A DNA stretch of 64,000 bases, from NCBI GenBank assembly GCA_964017065.1, contig OZ024790.1:374701-438700 (forward strand), given 5' to 3'. How positions within the stretch are numbered: position 1 is the first letter of the stretch; each line of letters opens with the position of its first letter. The notes under the pieces were generated by a model. That model searched no databases, was not told where the DNA came from, and saw only the letters and a list, made by a program, of their open reading frames with translations. A program made the position numbers and the translations under genes. This stretch comes from Haliclona indistincta. Taxonomy: Eukaryota > Porifera > Demospongiae > Haplosclerida > Chalinidae. Below are positions 18,572 through 28,697 of the stretch, piece after piece.

Positions 18572-18755
18572 TGAAGGAGATGTTGGACTGTGTGACGCTG
18601 TGTAGAAGAACAGCGAAGATAATGGAACAACGAAGATTGAGAAGAATCGCTAACGGAGAGGCTAATGTACAGAGGTACGTGAGAGATGTTGCAGATCGAT
18701 TGATTCATGTGTTCTCCCTCCCTCCCTCCCTCCCTCCCTCCCTCCCTCCCTCCCT

Positions 18756-18802
<47 letters not shown>

Positions 18803-18972
18803 TCTCTCTCTCTCTCTTCCTCTCTCTCTCTCTCTCCCTCCCTCCCTCTCTCTCTAGACAAATAAAAATATTAAAGAAGCTGAAACACAAGAATGTCATT
18901 GAACTAGTTGAAGTGTTTGATGATCAGGAGAAACAAAAACTATATCCTCCACATACTGATGTTTGTTGCTGA
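18572..18972 (+). pseudogene. STK11/LKB1-like kinase exon fragment, copy 1
   Basis: Two exon-like blocks start 31 bp after the PRPF31 stop. Block a (18572-18674, acceptor CTATCAG, donor GTACGT) reads KEMLDCVTLCRRTAKIMEQR then RLRRIANGEANVQR. Block b (18858-18972, after a CT tract and TAG) reads IKILKKLKHKNVIELVE then QEKQKLY. They join in frame and match the N-lobe of STK11 (LKB1), including the AxK lysine region as AKI. There is no glycine-loop exon before it and no C-lobe after it; the frame ends shortly after KLY. It is therefore a captured gene piece, not a working kinase. Confidence 0.7.
18714..18856. repeat. (CCCT)/(CT)n tract between the two kinase blocks
   Basis: Pure pyrimidine repeat ending at the acceptor of kinase block b. 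The counterpart in unit 2 is 59204-59458, which is more mixed. Confidence 0.9.
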
Positions 18973-19130
18973 GCTAGATCTAGACTGACAAATATCATAG
19001 CTTGTACCATCAGTGGTGCCACTAGGCTAGCTACCAAGGGCTCTCACCATATGAGATAGTTGTTATCAAGACAATCACAGTGTTGTCTCATGTGTGTGTT
19101 ACACTCCATACTATCCTGCCAGTGTCTCCT

Positions 19131-20336
19131 CTTAGCGTACCATTGTCCCTCTCCTAGTGTACCATTGTCCTTCTAGCTCCTACTGTACCATTGTCCCTCT
19201 ACTAGTGTACCATTATCCCTCTCCTAGTGTACCATTGTCCCTCTCCTGGTGTACCATTGTCCCTCTCCTAGTGTACCATTGTCCCTCTCCTACAGTACCA
19301 TTGTCCCTCTCCTACAGTACCATTGTCCCTCTCCTACAGTACCATTGTCCCTCTCCTACAGTACCATTTTTCCCTCTCCTAGTGTACCATTGTTTCTCTC
19401 CTTGTGTACCATTTGTCCCTCTCCTAGTGTACCATTGTCCCTCTCCTAGCATTCCATTGTCCCTCTCCTAGTATACCATTGTCCCTCTCCTGGTGTACCA
19501 TTGTCCCTCTCCTGGTGTACCATTGTCCCTCTACTAGTGTACCATTGTCCCTCTCCTACAGTACCATTGTCCCTCTCCTAGTGTACCATTGTCCCTCTCA
19601 TAGTCAGGGGCGTAGGCAGGATTTTTGAAATGAGGGGGAAATTAAAAAGGGGGGTCTGGGTGTTCTCCCTCAGAAAAATTTTTGAAATTGGACTGCTAAT
19701 TTAGTGCAATTTTTAGCTGTTAAATTCAATATCTATCTAGTGTAGACATCATAGCTGGCAGTTGGCTTGAGATAAACAGCTGGTTTACATGTGGCTTGCA
19801 CTAAATCAACTATGTGGCCAACATACTACATGAATAATAACTAAATTCATCTACCAAGTCAGCAAAAAGGGGAGCAATTGCCCCCCTGTCTACGCCCCTG
19901 ATGGTGTACCATTGTCCCTCTCCTAGTGTACCATTGTCCCTTTCCTAGTGTACCATTGTCCCTCTCCTACAGTACCATTGTCCCTCTCCTAGTGTACCAT
20001 TGTCCCTCTCCTGGTGTACCATTGTCCCTCTCCTGGTGTACCATTGTCCCTCTCCTAGTGTACCATTGTCCCTCTCCTACAGTACCATTGTCCCTCTCCT
20101 ACAGTACCATTTTTCCCTCTCCTAGTGTACCATTGTTTCTCTCCTAGTGTACCATTTGTCCCTCTCCTAGCGTTCCATTATCCCTCTCCTAGTGTACCAT
20201 TGTCCCTCTCCTAGCGTTCCATTATCCCTCTCCTAGCGTTCCATTATCCCTCTCCTAGCGTTCCATTATCCCTCTCCTAGTGTACCATTGTCCCTCTCCT
20301 AGCGTTCCATTGTCCCTCTCCTAGTGTACTATTGTG
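19131..20336 (+). repeat. 22-bp minisatellite, unit 1
   Basis: Tandem copies of CCATTGTCCCTCTCCTAGTG plus TA, with variants (CCTACAG, CCTGGTG, CCTAGCG). The array is split by a MITE at 19615-19900. Each unit contains a pyrimidine run ending in TAG or CAG, which resembles a 3' splice site. Open frames through it are repeat artefacts. Confidence 0.95.
19615..19900. mobile_element. MITE with CAGGGGCGTAG ends inside the minisatellite
   Basis: It starts CAGGGGCGTAGGCAG and ends CTGTCTACGCCCCTG, giving about 286 bp. It has no gene and no clear target duplication in this repetitive target. Confidence 0.7.
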
Positions 20337-20340
20337 CTTT

Positions 20341-21404
20341 TGCATCAGGTGGTGGTACTGTACGGATTGCTCCCTATGTGACTGATCATCATTGACTCCG
20401 GTCGATGCAGCCTCACAGCAATGCACTATAAAAGCAGACATTCAACATGATGGAAAATCATGTACTTCATAACTAGGAATGGTTAATAATAAAGTTCTAC
20501 CCACAAGAAATATTTTATTATCATGCAAAATCACACAATCATGTTCAGACACAATTATAACACACAGGACAAAATGCAATAATAAGTTGCATAATCAGTG
20601 ATTACAATAATGAGTCAGTTGAGCTGTTATCATCAGACTCTACTATAGGACATCACCTGTAATATAGAAAACGAATGCAAAGATGAGCCATTTAGAATAT
20701 ACATACACAAGAGTTTATTAGATTATGCTATGCAACCATCAATATACCCTTTCACAAGTTCACTATACACAGCCATGATGGTTATCATGCACTACTGCAG
20801 TAGTGAATTTCATTAGCATATAGCAGCTCTAACCCTCCAAGTGCGGACAGCAATTCTAGCCTCTGTTTCTGTGCATATTAATAACCTTTGCAACTAATAC
20901 ACATCAAACTAGTGCTGTGAACACTGTTAATATGCAAAATCAACTTGCACAACGCGTGGGTTTGTTGTCAATGACGTGTTCAATAAACCACACCCACTTG
21001 GCAATCTACCAACTGCCGTGTACTAGAATCACTCTCACTGGAGGACAAAAGGCCGCTTCTTTGGTCAAAACAATAGCATGCATGAGACAAAGTTAGTGCA
21101 TGTTTGGCTGCTTTTTTAAGTCAAGAGGGCCCTTTGAATCTTGACACCCACTTCCTGTGACGTCAAACTTGCCAGGCAACTATACTTGCCCGTCGCTTGT
21201 AAAGGGTTAAGAAGCTTGTGACGTAGAAAATGTACACAATGTATAGTGACGGTTACATTCACTATGAAAGCTAGTGGCCTATGGCCTATGTAATACAAAT
21301 AGCTAGTGGCCTATGGCCTATGTAATACAAATAGCTAGTGGCCCATGGCCTATATAATACAACACATTCGTATGATGTACTTTCAAAGGATTCGCAACTC
21401 ACCA
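20341..21404. other. Spacer between minisatellite and death-domain exon
   Basis: No gene seen. It holds a short tandem repeat of AGCTAGTGGCCTATGGCCTA units near 21268-21358 (three copies). Confidence 0.5.
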
Positions 21405-21676
21405 TCAGTTGCTGATCCTGTCAGCTGTCTCAGGCTCTTCAATCTTCTTCAGTGCAGCTCTCAACACACTCCATGAAGGGACTCCCTTCTGTGAGACATT
21501 GTCTTGTTGTTGCAGCCATGCTGAGAGCATGTCTATCCTGCATTCACTAGGTTTGCCTCGTCGATAGGTCTCGATATCGGTCAGTGTTGAGTAGAGAAGG
21601 CCTAGTTGTAGTCCAAGGTCCTTCCAGTCATTGAGATCACGAATCACATCCAACACATCACACAGGTCATTCTCAG
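21405..21676 (-). CDS. Death-domain exon, type B
   Basis: About 90 codons. The six-helix death-fold pattern is visible: LNDWKDLGLQLGL, then DIETYRRGKPSECRIDMLSA and a Trp-containing LQQQ..PSWSVLRAALKKI. It is clearly different from the type-C death domain at 28381. The acceptor CAG with a 2-nt overhang matches the phase-1 linker exon, so it splices in frame. The fold suggests homotypic signalling contacts. Confidence 0.75.
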
Positions 21677-24028
21677 CTGTAATGAGCACATAATAACAGA
21701 CACTCCATGATCATTGTGACTCACTGAGTGTTTTAGGGTAATCCGCAACATTAACCCCACAAGCAGCTGTAGGTAGCTTTCTATCAGCAGTTGCCTTCTG
21801 TAGTATACACACAATATGTATAATAATGCAGTCCTAGCTTCAACTCACTATATTGGGCAAAAACATCTTCTCTGAAGCAACTCTTACTGGTGTAGCAGTG
21901 TCTGATGCTGAGGTAGAGAAGATAGAAAATAGACTAATCTGTGTCAAACATAACATCTCACCAGTTGGAGGAGGTGATTGTGGTGTAGCAGTGGCTGATG
22001 AGGCAGAGACTGTGCTGGCTACATGAAAAGATACACTATAATACTAACATGCTGATCATCATCTGCCACACTCACCATCTGGTGCTGCCAGCCATGCCAG
22101 CATCCCATCATCAGAGCATGGACCACAACCAACCTTAGGTCTAACAGAGCAGGTGAGATGAGCTGGAGAGAAGGCAGTGTCTGCCACACAAGCATGAGGA
22201 ATAGATTCACAGATCTTGAAGGGACAGAAGAACCCATCAGTGAACACAATCTGCTTAGTATCAAGATGACGCTGCCTGCAGACTAATGATTTCATCGAGA
22301 AGAAAAAGCTTATCACCAAGCAAAGCCACTACTAAGGCAGAGAACATACCAAGAGGTATTACCCTGGTGCGACAGAGAAGAACAAGAGGAGCAAGATCAC
22401 AAGATAGAAGGGGAATCTTCTTGTTGGTAGGAAGAATAGAGGGAATGAAGAACAGCTCCTCTCCATCGATGCACACGGGTGCTACGATTAAGAGATGGTG
22501 TAGAATGGACAGGAACTCATCCACTGAGTAACTACACTTCCCCTTCTCATTCACTCGATACTTGGAGCACACGATATCTACTAGCTTCTTGTTAAACAAC
22601 CCTTGCTCCCGCAGCCTTCGTACCAATACCATGTGCTCAGAAAGAAGAGGATACTGAGAGGGAATGAGGTGGAGGTCGATGATGCCGAGATTCAATATCT
22701 CAGTGACTTCACTGAGAATGGCCTGAGGGTCAGTGAAGACCAGGTGAGAGGCGGCAGCTGGGAAATACAAGCAGAGAGCAGCGCCATCAAGAAACACCAG
22801 TGCTGCTATCACATCCTCCTCTCCCATACTGAGATTCCGTCCTCCCTCTATACACTCTGCCAGACCTAGAACACTCCGACCCTCCTTCTTTGCCTTGCCG
22901 CTCAGCTCCAGTTCAAATACATACCATCTAGTAGGTATATCTACTTCTGCATCGCTACAAGCATCCATGATCTTCTTCCTTAAATTAGATGCTGCTTTAC
23001 TGCGATCTGGTTCCTTTGTGACCCGAGTGTTGATTGGGAAGAGAATATCTCCATCAGGACTAACCTCAATGCACATTGACTTCAGCTTACCAAGACTCTT
23101 CTTCAGCCATCGATTCTTACCGGAAAGTGTCTGATCAAATAGCCGTCTATGCTTGTCAGCATGAGTGCCGATCAGGAGGAACTTTGGCTCTGATGATCCT
23201 TGACCACTGCCTTCCTCTGAGTGCTTGACAGACGAGAGAGTGCGAATGAGTTCTTCAATGAATTCAAGTTGAGACTTTTGTAATTGCGTTGGTTGACGAA
23301 GATGCTGGTCATCTATCACATACTCGTACTGGAGCTTATCATTCATAGAGTGGTTGAACTTTGAGGCTACTATGTTGACCATGCTACCCCTGACAAATGC
23401 AGGTACGAGGCTGATGAATGACGGCTGTCCACCAGAGTCGATTAAGTGGACAAAGGTTTTCTTTTTGTTTTTTTTGTTTTTCGAGATGTCAGGATTGGTG
23501 ACAAGCTTATTGACGACATCGGAAGCTATGCCTTCTACTTTAGGAGGAACTGGCAGGGGAACAGCATCATCGACACTCTCTGCTGGTGATGGACTAGAGA
23601 CCAGTGGAGTAGCTGGTGATGGTACTGGAGGAGTGTGATGACACCAGATGGTTCCTGTGCACTACTCTCAGTGGCTGCAGGAGTGGTGCTGGTGGCTGGT
23701 TGAGGAGGAACAGCACGAGATGGATTGAGCTCAATCATCTTCACCTCCTCTGCAATGTATTTGAGGTAGGTATCGCCATCGAGCTCCGTCCATGTAACAT
23801 CTCCGCTGCCATCGGCTTTGATGCGGTAGAAAGAGATGGCTCTGGTTGCTCGTGTTGCTAACGGTGTGCTGGTCCTACTAGGAGGAGGTGGTAGGCCAAG
23901 CAGGAGACGTCTGATGCAGGTCTTGCCCACACCAGGAGGACCAGTGATGAGAGCTTTAATGATAAGGAGCTTAGTACGACCCTCTCTCATAGCCCTTTGG
24001 ACTAGCTTTGTGTAGGAAATGGTGGTCT
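21405..24028 (-). pseudogene. Roc-like GTPase / death-domain gene copy, disrupted and lacking ANK exons
   Basis: The main exon is 22076-24028, then a 57-nt Ser/Pro/Thr linker exon (21962-22018), then a death-domain exon (21405-21676, stop TGA). The GTPase exon is a close copy of 28983-31082. The P-loop [16 protein letters not shown] and IGTHADKH are all legible. It carries a 1-nt deletion near 23637 that ends the frame at 23535. Near 22290-22310 a ~130-nt segment is lost and replaced, causing a second frame change. No ANK or start exon is found to its right before the next gene's stop at 28381. I read it as a decayed partial duplicate, though a frameshift could be a sequencing error. Confidence 0.7.
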
Positions 24029-25079
24029 CTGTTAGAATAGAAATAAACATAATAATCAGTTACACGAGTACATGTGCTATCTCAAAATTTATTTTGTAAA
24101 CAATTAGATAGAAAAATTAAGATACAATCAATAATTTATTTGCAGCTGTTATCGTGAATCGCAGGCAAGCCTACACTTCATTAACTATAGCAGCAATTAT
24201 TGTGATTGAAGATGCCAAAAAAAAGCTCACTTCATGAGTTTGGATAATGGAGATAATACTGTGTAATAATTATGTTTTCAAAAAATAATGTGTAATATGT
24301 TTTCCAAAAAAGAAAGGTACACAATGCCTTATTGGTGAACTGAATTATGCATGGTGTATTCTAGTAAGCCATCAGCAGATGCATTATAGACACCCAGTAC
24401 AAAGTGAAAAATTACTGTGGGGTTATGGGATACCGTTCAGTGGGTGTGGCTTATGTGTTGTCAGTATCGTGCAGAGCTTTCAAAGTCGTCCAGTCAGTAA
24501 AGACAGCTTCATCCACTAGAATCGTCCAGTCAGTAAAGACAGCTTCATCCACTAGAATCGTCAAGTCAGTAAAGACAGCTTCATCCACTAGAATCGTCCA
24601 GTCAGTAAAGACAGCTTCATCCACTAGAAACAGCACCACTGTAGCTTACACATGCAGAGATATAGCGAGCTACGCTTTCAAATAATTATTCGCTGTAAGT
24701 TTTAAAACCTACGTCTGTTCTTTGCAACTGCTTTTCTGGTATAGAAAGCAATGAAACACTGTCGAGGGACTGAACAAATTGTGCTGCACAATTCTATTCT
24801 GGCGCCACGAAATTTAGGACAATCTATAAAACCTTGCAGCAATAATCAGACCTGAGTGTGTAAAAAAGTGAAACAGCTCTGGACTCACGATCGATCTTCA
24901 AGCAAGATTCATTCAGTCGCTCATCGATAAGGCACCAAAGATATAATTGTAATATCGTGAACCCTTGACAATGTCATGAACTCTGACAAGCACATATGCA
25001 TGCAACTATTTTTGATATGTAATTGTAAACATGGTATTGTATATTGCTGTTTGTTTTTGACTGATTCTTTAGCGCAAAT
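24029..25079. other. Duplicated flank upstream of Roc exon, with 36-bp tandem repeat
   Basis: No gene seen. About 24050-24945 is a copy of 31480-34617 without the hAT element; the empty hAT target TTCTGGCG lies at 24797-24804. It contains a 36-bp tandem repeat at 24486-24628. Confidence 0.6.
24486..24628 (+). repeat. 36-bp tandem repeat, four copies
   Basis: Units of GTCCAGTCAGTAAAGACAGC followed by TTCATCCACTAGAATC. The sister region at about 31940 has just one unit, so this is a local expansion. Confidence 0.95.
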
Positions 25080-25099
25080 ATGCCATAGGCGTCCTCAAC

Positions 25100-26203
25100 G
25101 GTGGCGGGCTCCGTAGTCACTGCTTGCTCTTCGATGGTGACTTGCAGTGTGTCATTTTTCTCTGTATTCCATGAACGTTGCTTTGCTCTACAGACTTTGG
25201 CTATGTGACCTTTCTTGTGACAGTAGCAGTGGCGGATCTAGGGTGGATCCAGAGGTGCGCGCGAACCCCCCTTTGCGCTCAATAATGATATTCACAAGCT
25301 AATTAATTGCCATACCTTATGAGGAATTTAGTTTACACAATCATAACTAGGGTTTTGTCCCACATTCACCACGTGCATGACTGCAGTCAGCTGGCTAAAC
25401 TAAGAAGTGAAAATGAATTCAACGCAGAATAGGCTAGATTTTGACCAAAAGTGGGCGTGGTTTTCAAAAATCGCGCCGCGCAAGCGCGCCCATTCCACTG
25501 AGAACCCCCCCTTCTCCAATCCTAGATCCGCCACTGAGTAGTGGCACTCACTATCTTTGAATCGACACCTGTCTGCTAGGTGCGTTCCTCCGCATCTGTA
25601 GCAACTGCGTGCAGAGGGAGGCTGTGGCCGTGACACTTTCCCGATATCGTGTAATGCCAGTTGATCGTCTGGTCGTTTCTGCATGTCTTTTGCATTCTGC
25701 TCGGCTACTTACGTGACTTGGGCTAGCTCGAAGGCGTTCTGGAAGGTGAGTTTGGTTTCTGCCAAGAGCCGACGTTGTACGCGAGTGTCTCTGATGCCGC
25801 ATACCAGTCTGTCTCTCAGCATGTCATTCAGTGTTGCGTCGAAGTTGCAGTGTTCTGACAATCGGCAAAGTTCTGCGACAAATTGTGCTATAGATTCGTC
25901 TTCTTTCTGCACACGGGAGTGAAATTTAAAGTGCTGCACAATAACCGATAGAGTGGGGTTGTAATGATCCTGTACCAGCTTGACCAGCTCAACGAATGAG
26001 TGGTCTGCAGGCTTTTGGGTGGCTGTAAGGTTTCGAATCAATTGGTAGGTAGCAGGACCACACACACTCAACAGGACGGCTCGTTGCTTGTTTCCTGCTT
26101 CCACATCATTGGCCAGAAAATATTGTTCCAGGCGTTCTGCATAGGTCTGCCACTCCTCGACTCCACTGTCAAAAGCGCCAAATGCTCCATGATGGTTTGC
26201 CAT
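25100..26203 (-). pseudogene. Gypsy-type gag fragment
   Basis: The N-terminal block 25709-26203 has gag-like sequence (VEEWQTYAERLEQYFLAND, IAQFVAELCRLSEHCNF, LRDRLVCGI). After a frame change comes a CCHC zinc-knuckle region (CYRCGGTHLADRC) that is cut by a MITE at 25227-25536. Traces of a second Cys/His-rich stretch continue to about 25130. It is a decayed retrotransposon capsid gene just downstream (minus strand) of an LTR-like sequence at 26226-26432. Confidence 0.75.
25227..25536. mobile_element. MITE with CAGTGGCGGATCTAGG ends
   Basis: 310 bp with inverted termini CAGTGGCGGATCTAGG / CCTAGATCCGCCACTG. AGTAG occurs on both flanks, consistent with a 5-bp target duplication. It interrupts the gag zinc-knuckle region, so it is younger than that retroelement. 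Confidence 0.8.
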
Positions 26204-26225
26204 TGATCCTCATCGCCAATGTAGT

Positions 26226-26432
26226 ATTTGACTCAAGGTTTATTAAGACGACAGTACAGCAAAACAACATTACAGGAACTGACAAGTGAAAGGAACACAC
26301 GCTTTTTATTACAGATCATAGAACAGCCCTAGATACCTGTGACTAGCACAATGCAAGATAAGTACAACAAACGAATACCACAAAATAACACCTTAAGTAC
26401 AAACACAAACAAATAGGTCCAGTAGTCACAAC
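26226..26432 (-). repeat. LTR-like sequence of the gag element
   Basis: About 200 bp, minus orientation, TG...CA-type ends, with AATAAA signals near the 3' end, directly preceding the gag start. A second copy, apparently solo, lies at 60946-61125 inside the unit-2 minisatellite. Confidence 0.6.
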
Positions 26433-26435
26433 AGC

Positions 26436-26725
26436 ATCCAGATCTATGGTGCATCCAGATCTATGGTGCTATGGTGCATCCAGATCTATGGTGCTATGGT
26501 GCATCCAGATCTATGGTGCATCCAGATCTATGGTGCATCCAGATCTATGGTGAATCCAGATCTATGGTGCATCCAGATCTATGGAGCATCCAGATCTATG
26601 GAGCATCCAGATCTATAGTGCTATGGTGCATCCAGATCTATGGTGCTATGGTGCATCCAGATCTATGGTGCTATGATGCATCCAGATCTATGGTGCTATG
26701 GTGCATCCAGATCTATGGTGCATCT
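26436..26725 (+). repeat. Minisatellite of GCATCCAGATCTATGGT units
   Basis: About 14 copies, alternating 17-bp and about 25-bp (with GCTATGGT) forms. It abuts the LTR-like sequence. Open frames through it are artefacts. Confidence 0.95.
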
Positions 26726-26813
26726 ATTAATTGTTATGATACGAACTGTGCTGGCCTGACCCACTTTGGTCAGGTCGGCCAGCGTGGCTAGGCTTGAGCC
26801 AATTATGCTTTTA

Positions 26814-27405
26814 ACCCTTTAATTGCTGAATTATTTCGTCCAAATTTTGACCTGGTCTAATAAACCGGTAGTTTGTCTTGCAATTTTCTCCACCATCCCG
26901 TACGCTAGCTGTTCCAAACTAGCACCCTCTTCTCCTGGCATGTAACGACCATGTGCTAGACTCCAAGTTGGCCACTCCCACTTCGGAACTGAAGCCACTT
27001 AAGTGTTGCGGCCTCGTCATTTTTCAGCTGATTTTGGTCTTCGTCTAGCCATAGTAAAGGATACAAACCTGGTGGTGTCCAGGTGAGCAAACAGGACAGT
27101 TTAGACCATAGTCAATGCAAAGTGTGCGTTTCCGGGCATCCTGAAGCCACAAAATGCAAAAAAATTCTCTTCGCTTGGCGCCTTTCAGTTCCGCTTTATG
27201 GGAAACAAACCTATGTCAATCTTCGGTCACAGTAATGTTTTAGTTGAATAAGCGCGAGAAACAATTTTGTTTTTTTTAGGAAAATTACCATTCTACACTT
27301 TGGCTTAATTTGAGATTTCTGAGGCACTCTACACACTATTTATGATGTCCAATGTGGGTGGTACTAATTATGACGCCTAAAGGCGTCATAAACGGTTAAA
27401 GGGTT
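26814..27405. mobile_element. MITE with TTAACCCTTTAA ends, copy 2
   Basis: Starts TTAACCCTTTAATTGC and ends GGTTAAAGGGTTAA. It has the internal GACGCC...GGCGTC palindrome near the right end, as in copy 1. It is most similar to the copy at 37903 (shared GCTAGCTGTTCCAAACTAGC). Confidence 0.65.
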
Positions 27406-27464
27406 AAATTTGCCTTTTGGTATTTAATTTTCCCCCTATTATGTTTCATTTTTTTCCTATTATT

Positions 27465-27740
27465 CTACGCAATGAAATTATCTGGAGGGTTTTTGATGCA
27501 CTTTACAAGGAACAGAATATCATGAAGCTCAAACCATTGCATCGAAGGAAGTGAAACCAATCTGAATTTGTAGGAGGCAGTTGTAGGACCAAGTATATAT
27601 TTGGTGGCTTTACGTTGCACTCGTTCAAGTCGGGATATGTCAACTATCTGATTAGGCCTCCACACTTGTGAACAATAATGATAGCTTTGATCGAACCAAT
27701 GGTAGATACATGAGTCATTTGATGTGGACTGGAATCAGTG
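27465..27740 (-). pseudogene. Non-LTR (LINE) reverse transcriptase C-terminal fragment
   Basis: The frame 27465-27665 has the post-RT signature RLERVQRKATKYILG...RLVSLPS, followed by an LHDILFLVKCIKN block, as in CR1/RTE-like elements. Upstream a single frameshift separates it from a PLVRSKL-like stretch. It is a truncated remnant. Confidence 0.7.
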
Positions 27741-28016
27741 TAGAGATGTTCCTTCTTATTAAGTACAAGGAATAGTAAGCTGAAGAACAGATAGTGTCAT
27801 AATGTTTAGACCAGGACAAGGACATTAATGCAATAGAAAGAGCTGTGTAGAAAGTTGTGTGAACTAACTACATAAACAACTCTGGGAATAAAAAGTGGCT
27901 CCTCTAGATTAAAAGCACTGTATGTGGAAACCACACGATGGGCTATTACACTGTAGCAGGATGAAAGCCAAGTATGTGAATTTTGCTGACTGTCCGCACA
28001 GAAAATGTTTTTGCAG

Positions 28017-28160
28017 AGTGATCTAGCTCTCAGCTCAGTGCTGGATCTGTGTACAGTGCTTTGCTGTGCTGAGAAAATGAAGCCTAACAGCTACAAGACT
28101 GTGCTGGGAGACCCTCAGAAAGACATTGAACATATTCTCAATGATCTTGAGTTTGTATAG
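28017..28160 (+). CDS. Unrecognised candidate terminal exon
   Basis: TTTTTGCAG is followed by 47 open codons and TAG (LALSSVLDLCTVLCCAEKMK, then DPQKDIEHILNDLEFV). The sequence looks protein-like (amphipathic, no low complexity). It would be the last exon of a plus-strand gene converging on the ANK-Roc-death-domain gene, 221 bp before that gene's stop. I could not place upstream exons and do not recognise the family. Confidence 0.3.
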   Translation, partial: SDLALSSVLDLCTVLCCAEKMKPNSYKTVLGDPQKDIEHILNDLEFV

Positions 28161-28380
28161 TCACTGGCTGTGTGTGTTGTGATAATGTTGCTTTGTGAGA
28201 CATCATCACATCATGTAATACGAGTTTATTGGTCAGAAACAATTTATTATTAATATTATTTGCAAAAAAGTTAACAATAACGAAATTTGGAATCAGTATT
28301 AAAATAAACTTGTTCAAACTAAAATTGAAAAAAACAAAATACAAAATTTTATGATTTACAAAACCAATAAATAAACTCAA

Positions 28381-28697
28381 CTACCAATCACTCTCTATAG
28401 TATAGTCACATAAACATGTATTCTGAATAGTGTCACTCAGTTCCTCTTCTCCTACATAGTTAGATCGTAGCACAGTGACAAGAGTGGCCCAGTTGGCTGG
28501 GCTCTGTGGAGTAGACTGCTGCTGCCAGCATGTGAACACATCACTAAAGCACTCAAGAGGATCTCCACGACGATGCTGATCAATAGCATCAAGGTCATTC
28601 TGCTCTATCCCAAGAGACACACCCACTCTCTTCCATTTAGCAGATATCTTGCTAGTTACTGCTTCCATAAACTGGAATCGTGATACTGTATCAGTGC
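28381..28697 (-). CDS. Death-domain exon, type C
   Basis: 104 codons plus TAG. Death-fold hallmarks are [37 protein letters not shown] and [13 protein letters not shown] third, close copy enters at the right edge of the window (63784-64000). Confidence 0.85.

Noticed and set aside
18714..18856. Arg/Glu-rich minus-strand frame
   Set aside because: It is the complement of the CT repeat.
22286..23861. Plus-strand frames opposite the Roc exon
   Set aside because: They mirror the minus-strand GTPase exon; the protein motifs are all on the minus strand.
26436..26725. Possible CRISPR array
   Set aside because: Units are head-to-tail with no unique spacers, in a spliced eukaryotic context.
26471..26791. 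106-codon frame with repeated DLW/SRSMVHP motifs
   Set aside because: Translation of the 17-bp minisatellite.
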